From: Haematococcus lacustris
Lineage: Eukaryota > Chlorophyta > Chlorophyceae > Chlamydomonadales > Haematococcaceae
NCBI GenBank assembly: GCA_030144725.1
Contig: JASKMD010000031.1
Span: 5,540,999 to 5,604,998 of the forward strand
Reading direction: 5' to 3'
Length of the DNA stretch: 64,000 nt
The notes beneath the pieces are model-generated. The model made no database searches, was not told the DNA's origin, and worked only from the letters and a program-made list of their open reading frames with translations. Shown here piece after piece: positions 23,038-34,200 of this stretch; within the stretch, counting starts at the first letter, position 1, and each line of letters begins with the position of its first letter. The translations under genes and the position numbers were made by a program.

Positions 23038-24234
23038 CGAAACCTAGGGCTATGAGGAAAATGCTGGGCGCCAATGTCGCGCCGGCGATCGGGTCCCTCT
23101 TTCACGGCTGCCGTGAAGTTTGCCGTGAAATTTCTAGGCAACTAGATCAGGGCCTGAAGTCCACCGCCGCTTGGGTATGGGGCAGGCGCAAAGGCTGCTT
23201 GTGGGGTGATGTACACGTGCCGTTGGCCTGAAAAGCATAGGATGGCAGGCCCCTGCTGGGCGTGTCTGACGCACACGAGGCTAACAGCGGTACAGTGGGT
23301 TGGGCTTGTAGGTGCACAAGCTGTTGGGCTTGTAGGTGCACAAGCTTGTAGGTGCACAAGCGAAACGGCGTGGCGCAGGTGCTAACAAATGATGTAGGGA
23401 TGAAGAAAGGAGAGTCTTCCTGTTGCGCACCGTTGCGGCGCTCTGATACCGACACCGACACAATCCGGCACCGACACCAACCGGCCACTGACACCGACAC
23501 CGGCTACCGACACTGTATAGTTCACTTTGGCCCAGATCAATGCAAAAAGCCGGCGATGAGCAGCTCGAGGTGCCAGGCAAGTGCTGCGGCGGTTGAGGCC
23601 GAAGTGTTCTCCCGCTATTTAAGCACCGAGCGGCCCAAGGCAGCGGCTAGCAACAAGTGAAAGCCATCATAACATGCATGCATTGATGATGTCGAAAGAT
23701 GAAAACTCTATAGCATTGTGTTAGGTTGCTGCCAATGTGCACAACTGCAGGCAATCGAAACATACCCAATCATGCAAGGCAGTGGCTCCACATCTCGGCG
23801 AGCCTTTCTCACTGAGGCGTTTCCAGCCCCATGGGCGTGGTCGTTAGTCATTGTCAGCCTCATGGGGGTGGTCACCTGCCTGCCTGCCCGCCTGCCCATA
23901 ATGCTCGTTATAGCCAAGCGTTGGCTCAACCCCACGCATGCCTAGGATTGATATTGGCAATACCTGCAGCTTGCGCCAAACAATACGCTGAATGCCCATC
24001 TAGATCCTGTCGACATCTGGCTCGGCCACTGCCTGTGCTCCCTGCCAGGAGGCCTGCTGTGGACAGCAACAGCCGAACACCCCCTGGAGCCCACTGCCCG
24101 CTTGAGTCGTGATCAGCTCCCACCTCATTCTAACCCACTCCCCACCACCTCCTCCACCACCCCATCATTGCCCTGCCAGCAGCCTTATGTCACTAGCCAG
24201 AACAGACGACTAGCCAGCCTGCCACAACCGACCA
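23038..24234. promoter_or_regulatory. Spacer between the two HSPA12-like genes
   Basis: This 1.2 kb holds the promoter of copy A and the 3' flank of copy B. Positions about 23290-23365 contain three copies of CTTGTAGGTGCACAAGC, a near-palindromic unit. About 23445-23512 contains repeats of ACCGACACCG. No gene is seen. Confidence 0.4.
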
Positions 24235-25543
24235 TCATGCGCGTGCAAACTTGAAGGCGGTTTGTACGCGCTGCTGTGAGGCCTCGTCACGGGCTGATGC
24301 CGTGATCATGGTCCTGCCAAAGTTGAATGTCACGCTGATTACCCGGTCACAGGCCAGGACATTGGGGGGCAGGTTGAGCTGCAGCTCACCCAGGGACTGC
24401 ATGTCAGTGTCAGTGTCTTCCACATACCTGCAAAGGGGTGCAGGGTTGGAGCAGGGGCAGGGCTAGTGGCACCAGCGGTGCCTTGTTGCACCCGCACGCC
24501 CCACCCCTTAGCCCGGGCCCCATGCTCCGGCCCCCCACCCCGCCCCAATGCCCCAACCCATGAGGACCAAGGACTCCCGGCCCTCACCTGCCGTCTCTCC
24601 CCTAGCCTCCCCTAGCCCCCTGTGACTCATACCCAGCGCTGGCTCCCAGGCTGCTGTACACTCACTGGGTGTTGTTGTTGTCCGTTGCATAGAGGGGTAT
24701 GGTGGCCTGCGTCTGGTGGGCGTACAGGGGGATGAAGTAATGCATCACCTCCTCATCGCGCTCTACCTGCAGCCAGCCAGGCAGCCAGCCAGCAAGTCAG
24801 TGAGTCAATGAGCCTGGGAAGGTGCAACAGCACCTCGTGAGGCCACCAACTCGCATATGCAGCATCCATCCTGCTGCTAAAGACTCCTGCTAAAGACTCC
24901 TGCTAAAGAAGTCACTCAGTGTAACCACGCAACCTTCCCACCCCACCACGCCATCACTGACGCTGGCTGTGACGAGCCATGAGGTGATGTGCATCAGCCA
25001 CCACCATCATGTGTGCCCATCAGCCACCCGGGCTACTGTGGTGACCTGGGCAATGCTATGCAACCTGGCAGTGACTCAACAAGGCCCATGTGTGTGCGTA
25101 GAGCATGAAAGTTGGAAGCAGCAGCAGGTAGCAGAATCTGGAGGCAGCAGCATGAAAGCGCTACAGGAGGCACATCAGGGTGTCCTAGTCACCGAAAGTA
25201 CAGTGCCAAGCAAAGCAGCCTACAAGCTCACCCTCGCCTCGTGCTTTCATGCTGACAAGCCACTCGCCAAGCAAGGCAGCATGCATGCCTTCTGCAGCAT
25301 GCCCTGGGAAGGCAGCGTAGGGTGTGCCCACCTTTTGGTTCTTTAGCACAAACACCTGGAAGACGCTGTCGCTGTAAAAAGCACTTTCCTCATTGTGCCA
25401 GAACTTGCCCGGGGCCCCATCAGGGTAGGGGGCGCAGGCTCGCACACCTGGGGGGAGGTGCAGCAGCAGCAGCTGGAGCGGCAGCAACAACAGCAGCTAG
25501 GGGAGGCACAGCAGCAGCAGCAGCAGCAGCAGCCAGGGGAGGC

Positions 25544-25583
<40 letters not shown>

Positions 25584-28390
25584 CGGCAGCAATCTCAGGG
25601 GCAGCAACAACAGGAGCTAGGGGAGGAACAGCAGCAGCAGGAGGGGCTACTACCAAACAGTGTGGCAGGGCACCATCAGGCAAGCAGACTGAGCAGCAAA
25701 CAAGCGCACCGTACGCCATTCGACTGCGTCGAGCATGGATAAGCTCAGGGCAGCGTCCGTACACCACCGCCCCTGCAGCCAGCAACGTGTGGGGTTGCAG
25801 TCTGATCCATGAACGCAAGGAGCTTGTAGATTGCTGGTCTAACATGTCGACGGGACATGGCCAAGGCCATGCAAGGCATGGCTCAGGGCATGCTACATCT
25901 TCATGTGCGTCCATGTGCCTTCATGTGCGTCCATGCTCAACGCCACAGTAAAGTGCCTAATTCCGGTCATTTCTTTGCCAAAACCGTCACAACTTCTCCA
26001 CCACCGCGCTGAAGTGAATAAACTGTATATCACTGAGTAGGGCTTTAAGCCTGCTGCTCAACAGTAGCAGACTAATGCCTGAGCTCCACAGGCTTGTCAC
26101 AATACGGCCAAAACTCTGACATTACCCCCAAATAGGGTGTTTAGAAACTAACTATACCTAAATCCGGCCACTTGCAGTACTCCCAACTTTGACTTAAACC
26201 CTACCCTGCATTTTTAGGCATGTATTCACCATGGGGTTAATCACCAAATGCAATAGAAATGGTTGATGAAAGTTGTGTTGTGAGTCGAAGATTTAAAGCA
26301 TCACGATGTGCCCCCCCCCCTACACACGAGCCCCTCCGCCATACTAAGCTGCTCTCATGGAAACCTGCTTTTCCAGCTCCTGCCTGTTGTAGAACTGGTC
26401 CACAGCCCGGAAAAACAACGGAGCAAGGGCCTCCATTGAGCAACTAACAGCTGCATCCATCATATCGTTGGTCACATTTAGGCGCTTCCATGGTGCTAGA
26501 GTCGCCATGCTCTTGCCAGCTTGGATGGAGACTTTAGCAGCTGCCAGCAGCTGCTCCTTGTTGGGGGGGGTTTAGGCACGTCTTGGCAAACGCACGCTTA
26601 AATGGCTTCGTTTAGTATGGTTTTATTTACTATTAATTCATACTAATAAATTCAATTTAATTCAATGGCTTTATTTGCTGCTCGGGCTTGCAGTAGGGAA
26701 GAAGTGTGGCAGGCCCTTGCTCACACGGACCTCGCAGGCCCGCTGCACTGCTCCAAGGAGGTCCAATCTGGTCACCCCCCTACCCTTGGCTTGGGCCCCC
26801 TTGACAATGCTGACCAGCTGCATCTCCTCTGCCTCAGTCAGAGCTGTCGGTCTCCCCCCTGTAGCAACCCTACCCCCCCCTGTTAATAAGGTCGCTAAGG
26901 TGGAGCGGGGGACGCCATGCTGTTTTGCCACAGCACACACAAAAGGGCGCGCAACCCCCCTCTTGTACTTGAAGAGGGCCTGAGCGGCGGCTGCAAGCAT
27001 GCTAACCCTGTGGCGTGCCCCGTTAGAAGCTTTGCTAGAACTCCTAGCGCGTGTGGCAGAAGCGGTGGTCATCTGAGCAAGGGCCGGGGGCTGAGCTCTG
27101 CAAGTAGAAAAGCCATTTTTTGCTACATGAGAAAATTTCTGCCCAACATGGCAAGCGCTACCGCCGGACAGCCGCACATTTAACACAGCGCACCGACTGC
27201 ACCATCTTTGTTACCCACCAAGGTATCTAGGAGCGTTGAGGAAGCTTCCTGAAACGCTCCTGGTAGTCGCGGCCGGGCCTTAACTCCGGATGGGGTTAAA
27301 ACCGGCGGTCCCGGCAGTGTTGAAATCTCTCTTCCCACAACGCGCAAACATGACGCGGCGCGACAACCACCCTAGTAACCACCTAACAACGCGATGCGCG
27401 AAAAAAAAACGGGGGCTTTCGGTAAAGAATCAAGAGAACACGAGAAACGGGGTGGCCGGAATTAGGCACTTTACTGTAGCCCCTCACCTCCCAGCACGGC
27501 TGCATGCGGGGCAGGGGGCACCACCAGCTCCATAGCCAGCCCAGTGGGCAGAAGCGCCGCCCTGACTCTGGCCTGAAGGTAGGCGCTGCGTGCAAACCCG
27601 CCCACCAGCAGCACCTGCGCAGGCAGCAAGGAGGGCATAAATTGGAGAGGGTTGTCCCTTTACATTACAATCTCTTCAACCTCGTGAAAGTGCCGCATGC
27701 AGCCACTCTGGCAGTGCCCTGAGGGGTCCCTCTTTCCCTCACCGCCTACTCCTAAGCCTGCACACCCTCCTGAGCAGTGGACAGGCCCTCCTCCCTCCTC
27801 CCCCTCACCATCGGGGTGCAGTTTCAGGCACAAGGGCACAGTCAGCAAGGGCAGAGACAAGAGCAGTCAGGCACCCAGGCCTCCCCGCCTCTCCCCTCCC
27901 CTCATTGCCCGGACACCCTCCAGGGTGTGGACAGGCGTGGCTCCCTCCTCCCCCTCACCATTGAGCACGGCCCTGTGCCCTCCTCCTGCGCTGCAGCCTC
28001 CAGTTGGCTGACAGCCAGGGCACAGATCTCATGCACCGGCTGCTCAAACAGCTGGCGCATGATGTTGCCGCTTAGCAGCACGTCATTGGCGCTGCCTTGC
28101 GTGAGCAAGGCCGCACGGTCGTCCTGGGTCATGCGGGTCAACAGCTGGGGCGGGACGACCACCCTGGAGTGACATGGGCAGAGGCAGGAGCACAAGGTGG
28201 TGTTAGGGTGACAGCCATCATGGTTGCCACTGCACAGCGCCTGATTCCCAGCTCATTTGCACACCATTTGCACAACATTGGCGTGGCTGGGGAGCACAAG
28301 TGGGGTGAGGGAGGAGCAGGAGAAAGCCATGCTAGGTATGGCCGGAGGGATCCATGCAGCTGCAGGGCGGTGCAGCCAGGAACAGCGGCC

Positions 28391-28424
<34 letters not shown>

Positions 28425-30785
28425 TAGGCGCACCTGTAGCCAGCACCCGCCACCTCTCCGTCATCTTCAAATCCGAACGCCTCAATGCCACCACCTGCGA
28501 GGGTGGCTGCACCCTCGGCAGGCAGCAGGCCGTCAACAAAGCTGCACTTCACAGCCTCCCACCTGCTGGCCAGGGATGAAAGCAGGGGCCACGGCAGGGG
28601 CTAATGCAGGGCGCAGGCACAGGGGTCAGGCCACAGGTGGAGGCTGAGCTGCGCAAGTGAGGCTCCCTTAATAACAACATCCTGAACACGATGATATACA
28701 CCACTATAATCACCAATATACTCACCCAGCCAGCATCACACAACGGTCTACTTCAACCACACATGCATGCAATGCATGGGCTGCCAGCATGTGCCCGCCA
28801 TCAATGTCAGTCGGGTGGGTGAGCAGAAGTGCAGGCAGGAGAGAGGCACGAGGGCAGGCTCCACAGCTCACCCGTCCATGACCTGCTGTAGGCTTGAGGG
28901 GCAAGCACTAGCCCAGGTGTCGAAGGCGGCCGGCCCCACTGCCTCCCGGTAGTACTCACTGCAGCCAGCACAGCATGCATGGCAGCCTCATGAATGCTGA
29001 GCTCCGGCGGGTCTATGCAATGCAGCCATGTGCATGGCAGCTATTGGCTAGGTTCACGGCCAAGAAGATACCATCTCTGGTACGATGATAGGCAACGGGG
29101 AGGTCTCGGCATGGGCAGCAGCTGTCCTGTCAAGCGACAACCACCTCTGGTAGGCAACAGGCAAAGTCATGTCTGCGTGCCCCGCCTTTTCGCTTTCCTA
29201 GGCGCTATCCTGACCTGAAGTTATTGTCGACAAACACACTACCGCACAGCCCTCCCATGGCCCGTGTCGACTCTGCCAGTACGCAGCGCCCGCCCCGCTG
29301 CTCGCAGTTGTGCACTGTGACGTCAGCCGTGCCACCACCCACATCCAGCACCATCACCGACATGCCTGCAGCTCACCACACCAGCCTGCATCAGCCCTGT
29401 GCTGCCCCGCATGCCATGAGAAGACAGCAAACAACAAAGACTGGCCACACAGGGCCAGCCTGCACCCTGCTCGCATCATGCAGCAGTCCATCCCTCAGCC
29501 GGACCGCCAGCAGGTGAGGGGCAGAGTAGCCTACCTGGCACCAAGGGTGGGGCTTGGTGCTCCAGGGCATGCAGTGCTGCTGCCTCAGGCTCCAGGATGA
29601 TGGTCAGGGCTTCACTGTCAGCGGTGCGGATGAGTCCCGCCCTCAGGGCAGCGGTGCGCATGGTATCCTTGCTTGCTTCGGTCCACATGGCAGGCACAGT
29701 CAGGCACCTGCACCATGCAGGCAGAGCAGGGCCCTTGACAAAACCAGATCGTAAGCAGGCGGCAAATGGTAATGGCAGGTGGAGGTGGGAGGAGGAGCAT
29801 GCTGCTAGACTGGAGTTCAATGTGAAGAGGGAAGAGGGCAGGCAGGCAGAAAGCCTCACCACTGAATATTCTCAAGCCGGGCCAGGGCAGCTCCTAAGGT
29901 GGGCTCAAGGGCCAGCTGCTCCAGGGTGTATCTGCGAAGGCCCTTAAGATAGTCGGCCATGACCTGCAACAAAATGTCAATGCATTTCAAGCAACATGGG
30001 AAAGGGATGGAAGATGCAAAGCATGGGCATTGCATGTTCTATTGTCACTAGAGATGCAAAGCCGGTGGCGTCAATACCTACTAGGACTATTGTCACTTGA
30101 TGCATGGCAAATACGAGTGCAGGTGCAATGTCAGCTGTCTGCTACACACATACTTTCTTTGAGTACCTGAACATGAGTCACAAACTCACAGCTGTCACCA
30201 GTCTTGATGTGATTGGCTAGTGACAGTGGTGTGCCGGATTATGTCATGTTTGGCAGAGTTGTTCAACAGACCTGCGCAGGGCTCAGTCCCACTGGCAACT
30301 TAGCAGCATGCTTTGGGTCCTGCAGGGCCAGCTTAAAGTTTTTGACAAGCGTGTAGTTCCCCGTTGCCTTCTCCTCAGCAGACAGCTCATTCAGGATGCG
30401 GATTGCTGAGTATCCCCATGCACCTTCGACTGGGTGCCTGCAAGCGAAGGTGGGCGGCTACGCTTGGAAAGACGCGATCGCGACGCTTCTCACCGCGTGA
30501 CATGCACCCCTAGCAAGCACGCCAGCGACGCTGCTGCGCCCTCTGCTGTCAACCGTGAAAAAACCCTACTTGCGCACCCTTTCCCTATCTCTACCTGCCG
30601 CGATACAGTATAGCGCTGCGAGTCTTTGGATACGGCGCGGGTGCATCTGGCCAGTTTTCGTGCATTCGCACTGGCCCACCACCCGCACTGGTGGCGAACG
30701 CAAACCCGCAGCCATGCGTCCCAATATCAAGCGATACGACCAAGGAGCGCGGTGCGAGCTGGATGGCAGCATCGGGGGCGGCCAT
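24235..30785 (-). CDS. HSPA12-type Hsp70-like protein, copy B, 13 exons
   Basis: Exons are 30785-30595, 30437-30272, 29963-29860, 29707-29535, 29365-29215, 28958-28872, 28562-28434, 28163-27959, 27614-27488, 25772-25710, 25447-25332, 24766-24666 and 24427-24235. They give 601 aa in phase, stop TGA at 24237-24235. The ATP loop reads Val-Val-Ser-Leu-Asp-Ile-Gly-Thr-His-Gly-Cys-Gly-Phe-Ala-Phe; phosphate-2 and adenosine motifs match copy A. Exons 4-6, 9-12 have the same length as in copy A (173, 151, 87, 127, 63, 116, 101 bp), so the pair arose by tandem duplication. Intron 9 is enlarged by a pogo-type transposon (25946-27476). The frame is intact, so the gene may still work if that intron is spliced. 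Gene name is a family inference. Confidence 0.9.
25455..25645 (+). repeat. CAG-rich repeat in intron 10 of HSPA12-B
   Basis: Runs of CAG and GCAGCAACAACAG lie between exons 10 and 11. On the plus strand they give a Gln-rich frame, and on the minus strand Ala-rich frames. I read it as intronic repeat because good splice sites flank it on both sides. Confidence 0.75.
25946..27476. mobile_element. Internally deleted pogo/Tigger-type transposon, 1531 bp
   Basis: The left end CAGTAAAGTGCCTAATTCCG at 25946 is matched by its inverted complement ending at 27476. CAGT ends with a TA target duplication are typical of pogo/Tigger elements. The right flank is TA, but the left is CA, so the duplication is imperfect. 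Inside, on the minus strand, are an N-terminal transposase frame (26671-27186) and a C-terminal remnant (about 26345-26577). The catalytic DDE core that should lie between them is missing, so this copy cannot mobilise itself. It sits wholly inside intron 9 of HSPA12-B. Confidence 0.85.
26671..27186 (-). pseudogene. Pogo-type transposase, N-terminal DNA-binding part only
   Basis: The 171-aa frame has a helix-turn-helix of the CENP-B/Psq type: Ala-Val-Ala-Lys-Gln-His-Gly-Val-Pro-Arg-Ser-Thr-Leu at about residues 87-99. It is followed by Gly-Gly-Arg-Pro-Thr-Ala-Leu-Thr-Glu-Ala-Glu-Glu and Thr-Arg-Leu-Asp-Leu-Leu-Gly-Ala-Val-Gln, as seen before the second helix-turn-helix of pogo transposases. 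It stops at 26671 before any catalytic residue. About 100 bp of AT-rich sequence separates it from a C-terminal piece in the same orientation (Pro-Pro-Asn-Lys-Glu-Gln-Leu-Leu-Ala-Ala-Ala, ending at a stop near 26359). Confidence 0.75.
28384..28422 (+). repeat. GGCA tetranucleotide run in HSPA12-B intron 7
   Basis: About nine GGCA units in a row lie next to the donor of exon 7. A similar GGCA run sits at about 21177-21200 and 21282-21310 in introns of copy A. Confidence 0.8.
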
Positions 30786-31297
30786 GGTTTTCCGAGGGTG
30801 TCGCAGGGTTTTGCAACTCAGTAGTGCGAGTCTACACTGTGATTCGCTCCGTTGTACGTGATGCTGAAGGGATGCAGCGCGGGCCTGTCGCGCAATGACC
30901 ACATTCTTTTGCCGTGAAAACGTTGCGGATTTCATCATAATCAAGCCTTGACCCTTGCCTTGACTCCAAGGGTTGGCGTGCTATACAGCAGTGTGGAACC
31001 CAAATTTGTCTATACTCGTTGTGTTTCAACAAGGCAACGGTCTGGCAACAGCCCCTGACACAATGACACTTGCCAAGCATGCGCACAGGTGGACCGCCAC
31101 CTCATGAAGATGTGACAAACCTTGTCAACCATTCTATTGTTCCACCATCCAGGTGCCCTTGCATTTGATCATGGCAACTGGCCATGCGACACCACCCACC
31201 CTCCCTCCCTGTCACCCTCCCCCGCTGCATCCAACCCCAAGCGTGGCACAGCACACCCAGCACACCCAGCCATGCTGCATGACGAAGGCGCTCTTGT
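30786..31297. promoter_or_regulatory. Spacer between HSPA12-B and CFAP58
   Basis: Contains the upstream region of HSPA12-B and the 3' flank of CFAP58. No coding signal or recognisable repeat is seen. Confidence 0.35.
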
Positions 31298-34200
31298 TCA
31301 CGGCTGTTGCGACAATGAGAAGCCGCCTCCAGTGAAGCGTGGTTGAGAAGGGTTTGATGGCGCCGGCACAACCGGCCGCAGGGTCTTTTCCCGCTCCATC
31401 TGTTCGCGCCTCTTCTGCTCAAAGTAGCGGCGCTTCATGTCGTTGAGCTCGCGCACGAGCCGCTCGATCTCGTACTTGTACTCGTTCACCTACGGCCATA
31501 CATGGCAATGCAGCCGGGTGGCGCTCATTTGATCCAAGCTATCGGCTTCATTGAGCTATGCTCAGCAAGTGTGCCCAGTGAATGTGCGAGCAAGTGCCTG
31601 TCAAGCTCCTCCAAGGCACGAGCACGACGAAACAATGCCACGCTTTCATGCGTTGGACTGATAGACTGCATCACCCAGTGGATGGCTGCACTATGGTTTC
31701 GCTGGTCCAGTGCGGTGCGTTCCTCACCTGAGCCTGGTACATGTTGAGCTCGCTGGCCATGGCCTTCATCTGCTTGGTCTTCTCTCTCAGGTTGGCCTGG
31801 TAGATGGACAGCTGCTCCGCCACCTCTGGCCCCGGCTGGCGCGCCAGGATGTTCTTCAGCTCCATGTACAGCTTCTCCTTCTCTTGGATTAGCAGGTCCT
31901 TCTCCACTACCTGCAGGGTGCAGGCGCTAGCACAGCTGAATGGCCGAACCCTGCAAACTAGACAGCTGCCTGCTGCGTGCGGTGCCTACATCAGGAAACA
32001 CTTGGCAAATGCAAGTATGCAACGCTGCTCTATAGGGACATGTGCCAGCTGCCAGTGGTAGTAGTTTTAAACTAGCTATAGCCCACAAGCTTCTCAGCCT
32101 CTGTGTCCTCATACTTGCCATTGCCACCAGTCTAGTCAGCGAGCAACAAGGCAACCATCAGGGTGGAGTCCTATTAGTCTCAGAGACATTGACTATCATG
32201 TGCAGCCCTGGGGCATCAGGCGTTAATACAGCTCTCACCTCCTCGGTCTTGGTGATCAGCCGCTTCTGGAGTGTTTGGATCTTCTGGATCATCTCGTAGG
32301 TGGAGGGGTCGCTGCCCTCCAGCTTGCGCCAGCGGTGCACGTTCAGCGGGTTCTCCAGCTCCTCACTCAGGGCCTTCACCTTGGTGCGCTCCTGAATGCC
32401 ACAGCAGGCACCCATGGCGGCAGCAGCATGAGCAAGGTAGCAAGGCAGCGGCAGCAAGGGCTGAAGGGCATGTGAACGCTGCGAGCAAAAGATCCTGCAA
32501 GGTCAGGCTGCCAGTTGTAGCTCAAGCTGCTAGCCGCATGAGCAAGGCGTTCGGGAAGCAGTCCAGGGCATGTGGGATCGACAAAGAGGGACAGGAGGTG
32601 AGCTGGCAATGGACATGCAGTGAGCAGGTGAACATGCAGCCCAGGCATGGCTCGTCTCAGTCATGGCATGGCTCCACTCAGCAGGACCCACAGTGTCCCA
32701 CCCACCTGCAGCAGCTCACGGCCCAGCTGGTGCACCTCCCTCTTCAGCACGTCAATGTTGGCGACGCTGGACTTGAGGATGTGGAGCTCACGCTTCAGGT
32801 CGTTCAGCTTGATCTTGAGCACACGGATCTCGTTCAAGCGGTCACGGTACTGGATCTGCCCCTTGCTCAGCGTGGACTGCTGAATCTTGATCTTCTCGTA
32901 CAGCAGAGCCAACTCGTCATTGCGGCGAATCAGCTGCAGGCCAGGAGCGAGCAGCGCAATCAGTGTGCCAGCAGCACATGCACCCCTAGTAGCAGGCATG
33001 TCTCCTGCTTTAGCAGTGGGTGCCAGGGCCAATCATAAAGGGTGCAAGGCGTACATAACGCTCATGTTGAGTGAGGCTCATGTTGAGTGAGGCTCATGAT
33101 GTGTTGGGGGTTGTACTCTCCTGAATTGAAGCTAGTCACAGTCAGGGTCATCATCTAGTAATGTGGCAAGGCATCAGCTAGCCTGGGGCGTGCATAGGGC
33201 GGCCAGGGCGGGGCCAGGAGAGCCAGGGAATGGCATGAGCTGGCCAGTGGGTAGCCCAGGTGAGCTAACCAGGGTGCTGCCCGGGTGAGCTAACCAGGGT
33301 GTGGCCCGGATAAGCTGGCCAGGTGAAGGCAGGGGGGTCCCACCTGGGTGCCTAGGATGTCCCGCTCATTGACCACGATGTCATACTCCTTCTTCTGCCG
33401 GATGCGCTCCTGGTCTGCTTCGTTGATGATGTGGTTGAGCTTCTCAATCTCTGCCTTCTGACTGCTGATGGCGTGGTCGGCCTCCTTGATCTGTTGCTTG
33501 GCCTTGTTCAGCTCCATGCGCAAAGCCTCCTTCTCTTTCTCCACCTGGGGTGCGGGTAAGTAACAAAGACAGGCCCGTGGGTGTGGGACGAAGGCCACAT
33601 GATATGGCGATGATGATGGCATTGTCACCATTGGGTTGTGATAACAGGGGAGTCAATCAGGGAGCTGGGCCGCTGGCACATGGGTTGACACACGGTGCAG
33701 GCACAGTAAGGTAGGCCAAGCAGTGAGGCATGCGTGACAGAAGCAGAGCATCACAGTAGCTCCATGGCTGACAACAGTAGGAGTGGGAGGTAACATGAGG
33801 AGCAGCACGAGTAGGGGCTATCAGAGGACTGCGCCACCCGAGGCAGCAGTTCGTGGACCTCATGCAGTCTTCAGGTGATGCCATTGTGTCACAGGCTGTG
33901 CCATTTCAGCCCAACAGCCCCCTTGTCGGACCTTCATGTGGTCAAAGTGCTCCTTGACAAGCGCCAGGTCCTTGGCACTGATCTCTTCCTTCAGCTGCTC
34001 GATCTGGTGCTGCATGATCTTGAACTTGCGCTTCATCTCATGGATCTCGTCCTGGGCCTCAATCAGGTTCTTGCTGTACAGGTTGCGGTCTGCACGCACG
34101 GCTTCGTACAGGTTCTGCTGCTGCTTGAGCTTGCCCTCGCCCTCATTGATGCGCTTCTGAAGGTCGATGATGGCCATCTCTCGCAGCTTCACCTCCTCAA

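Noticed and set aside
25322..25951. Gln/Ala-rich 209-codon plus-strand frame
   Set aside because: Produced by intronic CAG repeats antisense to HSPA12-B; overlaps good exons of that gene on the other strand.
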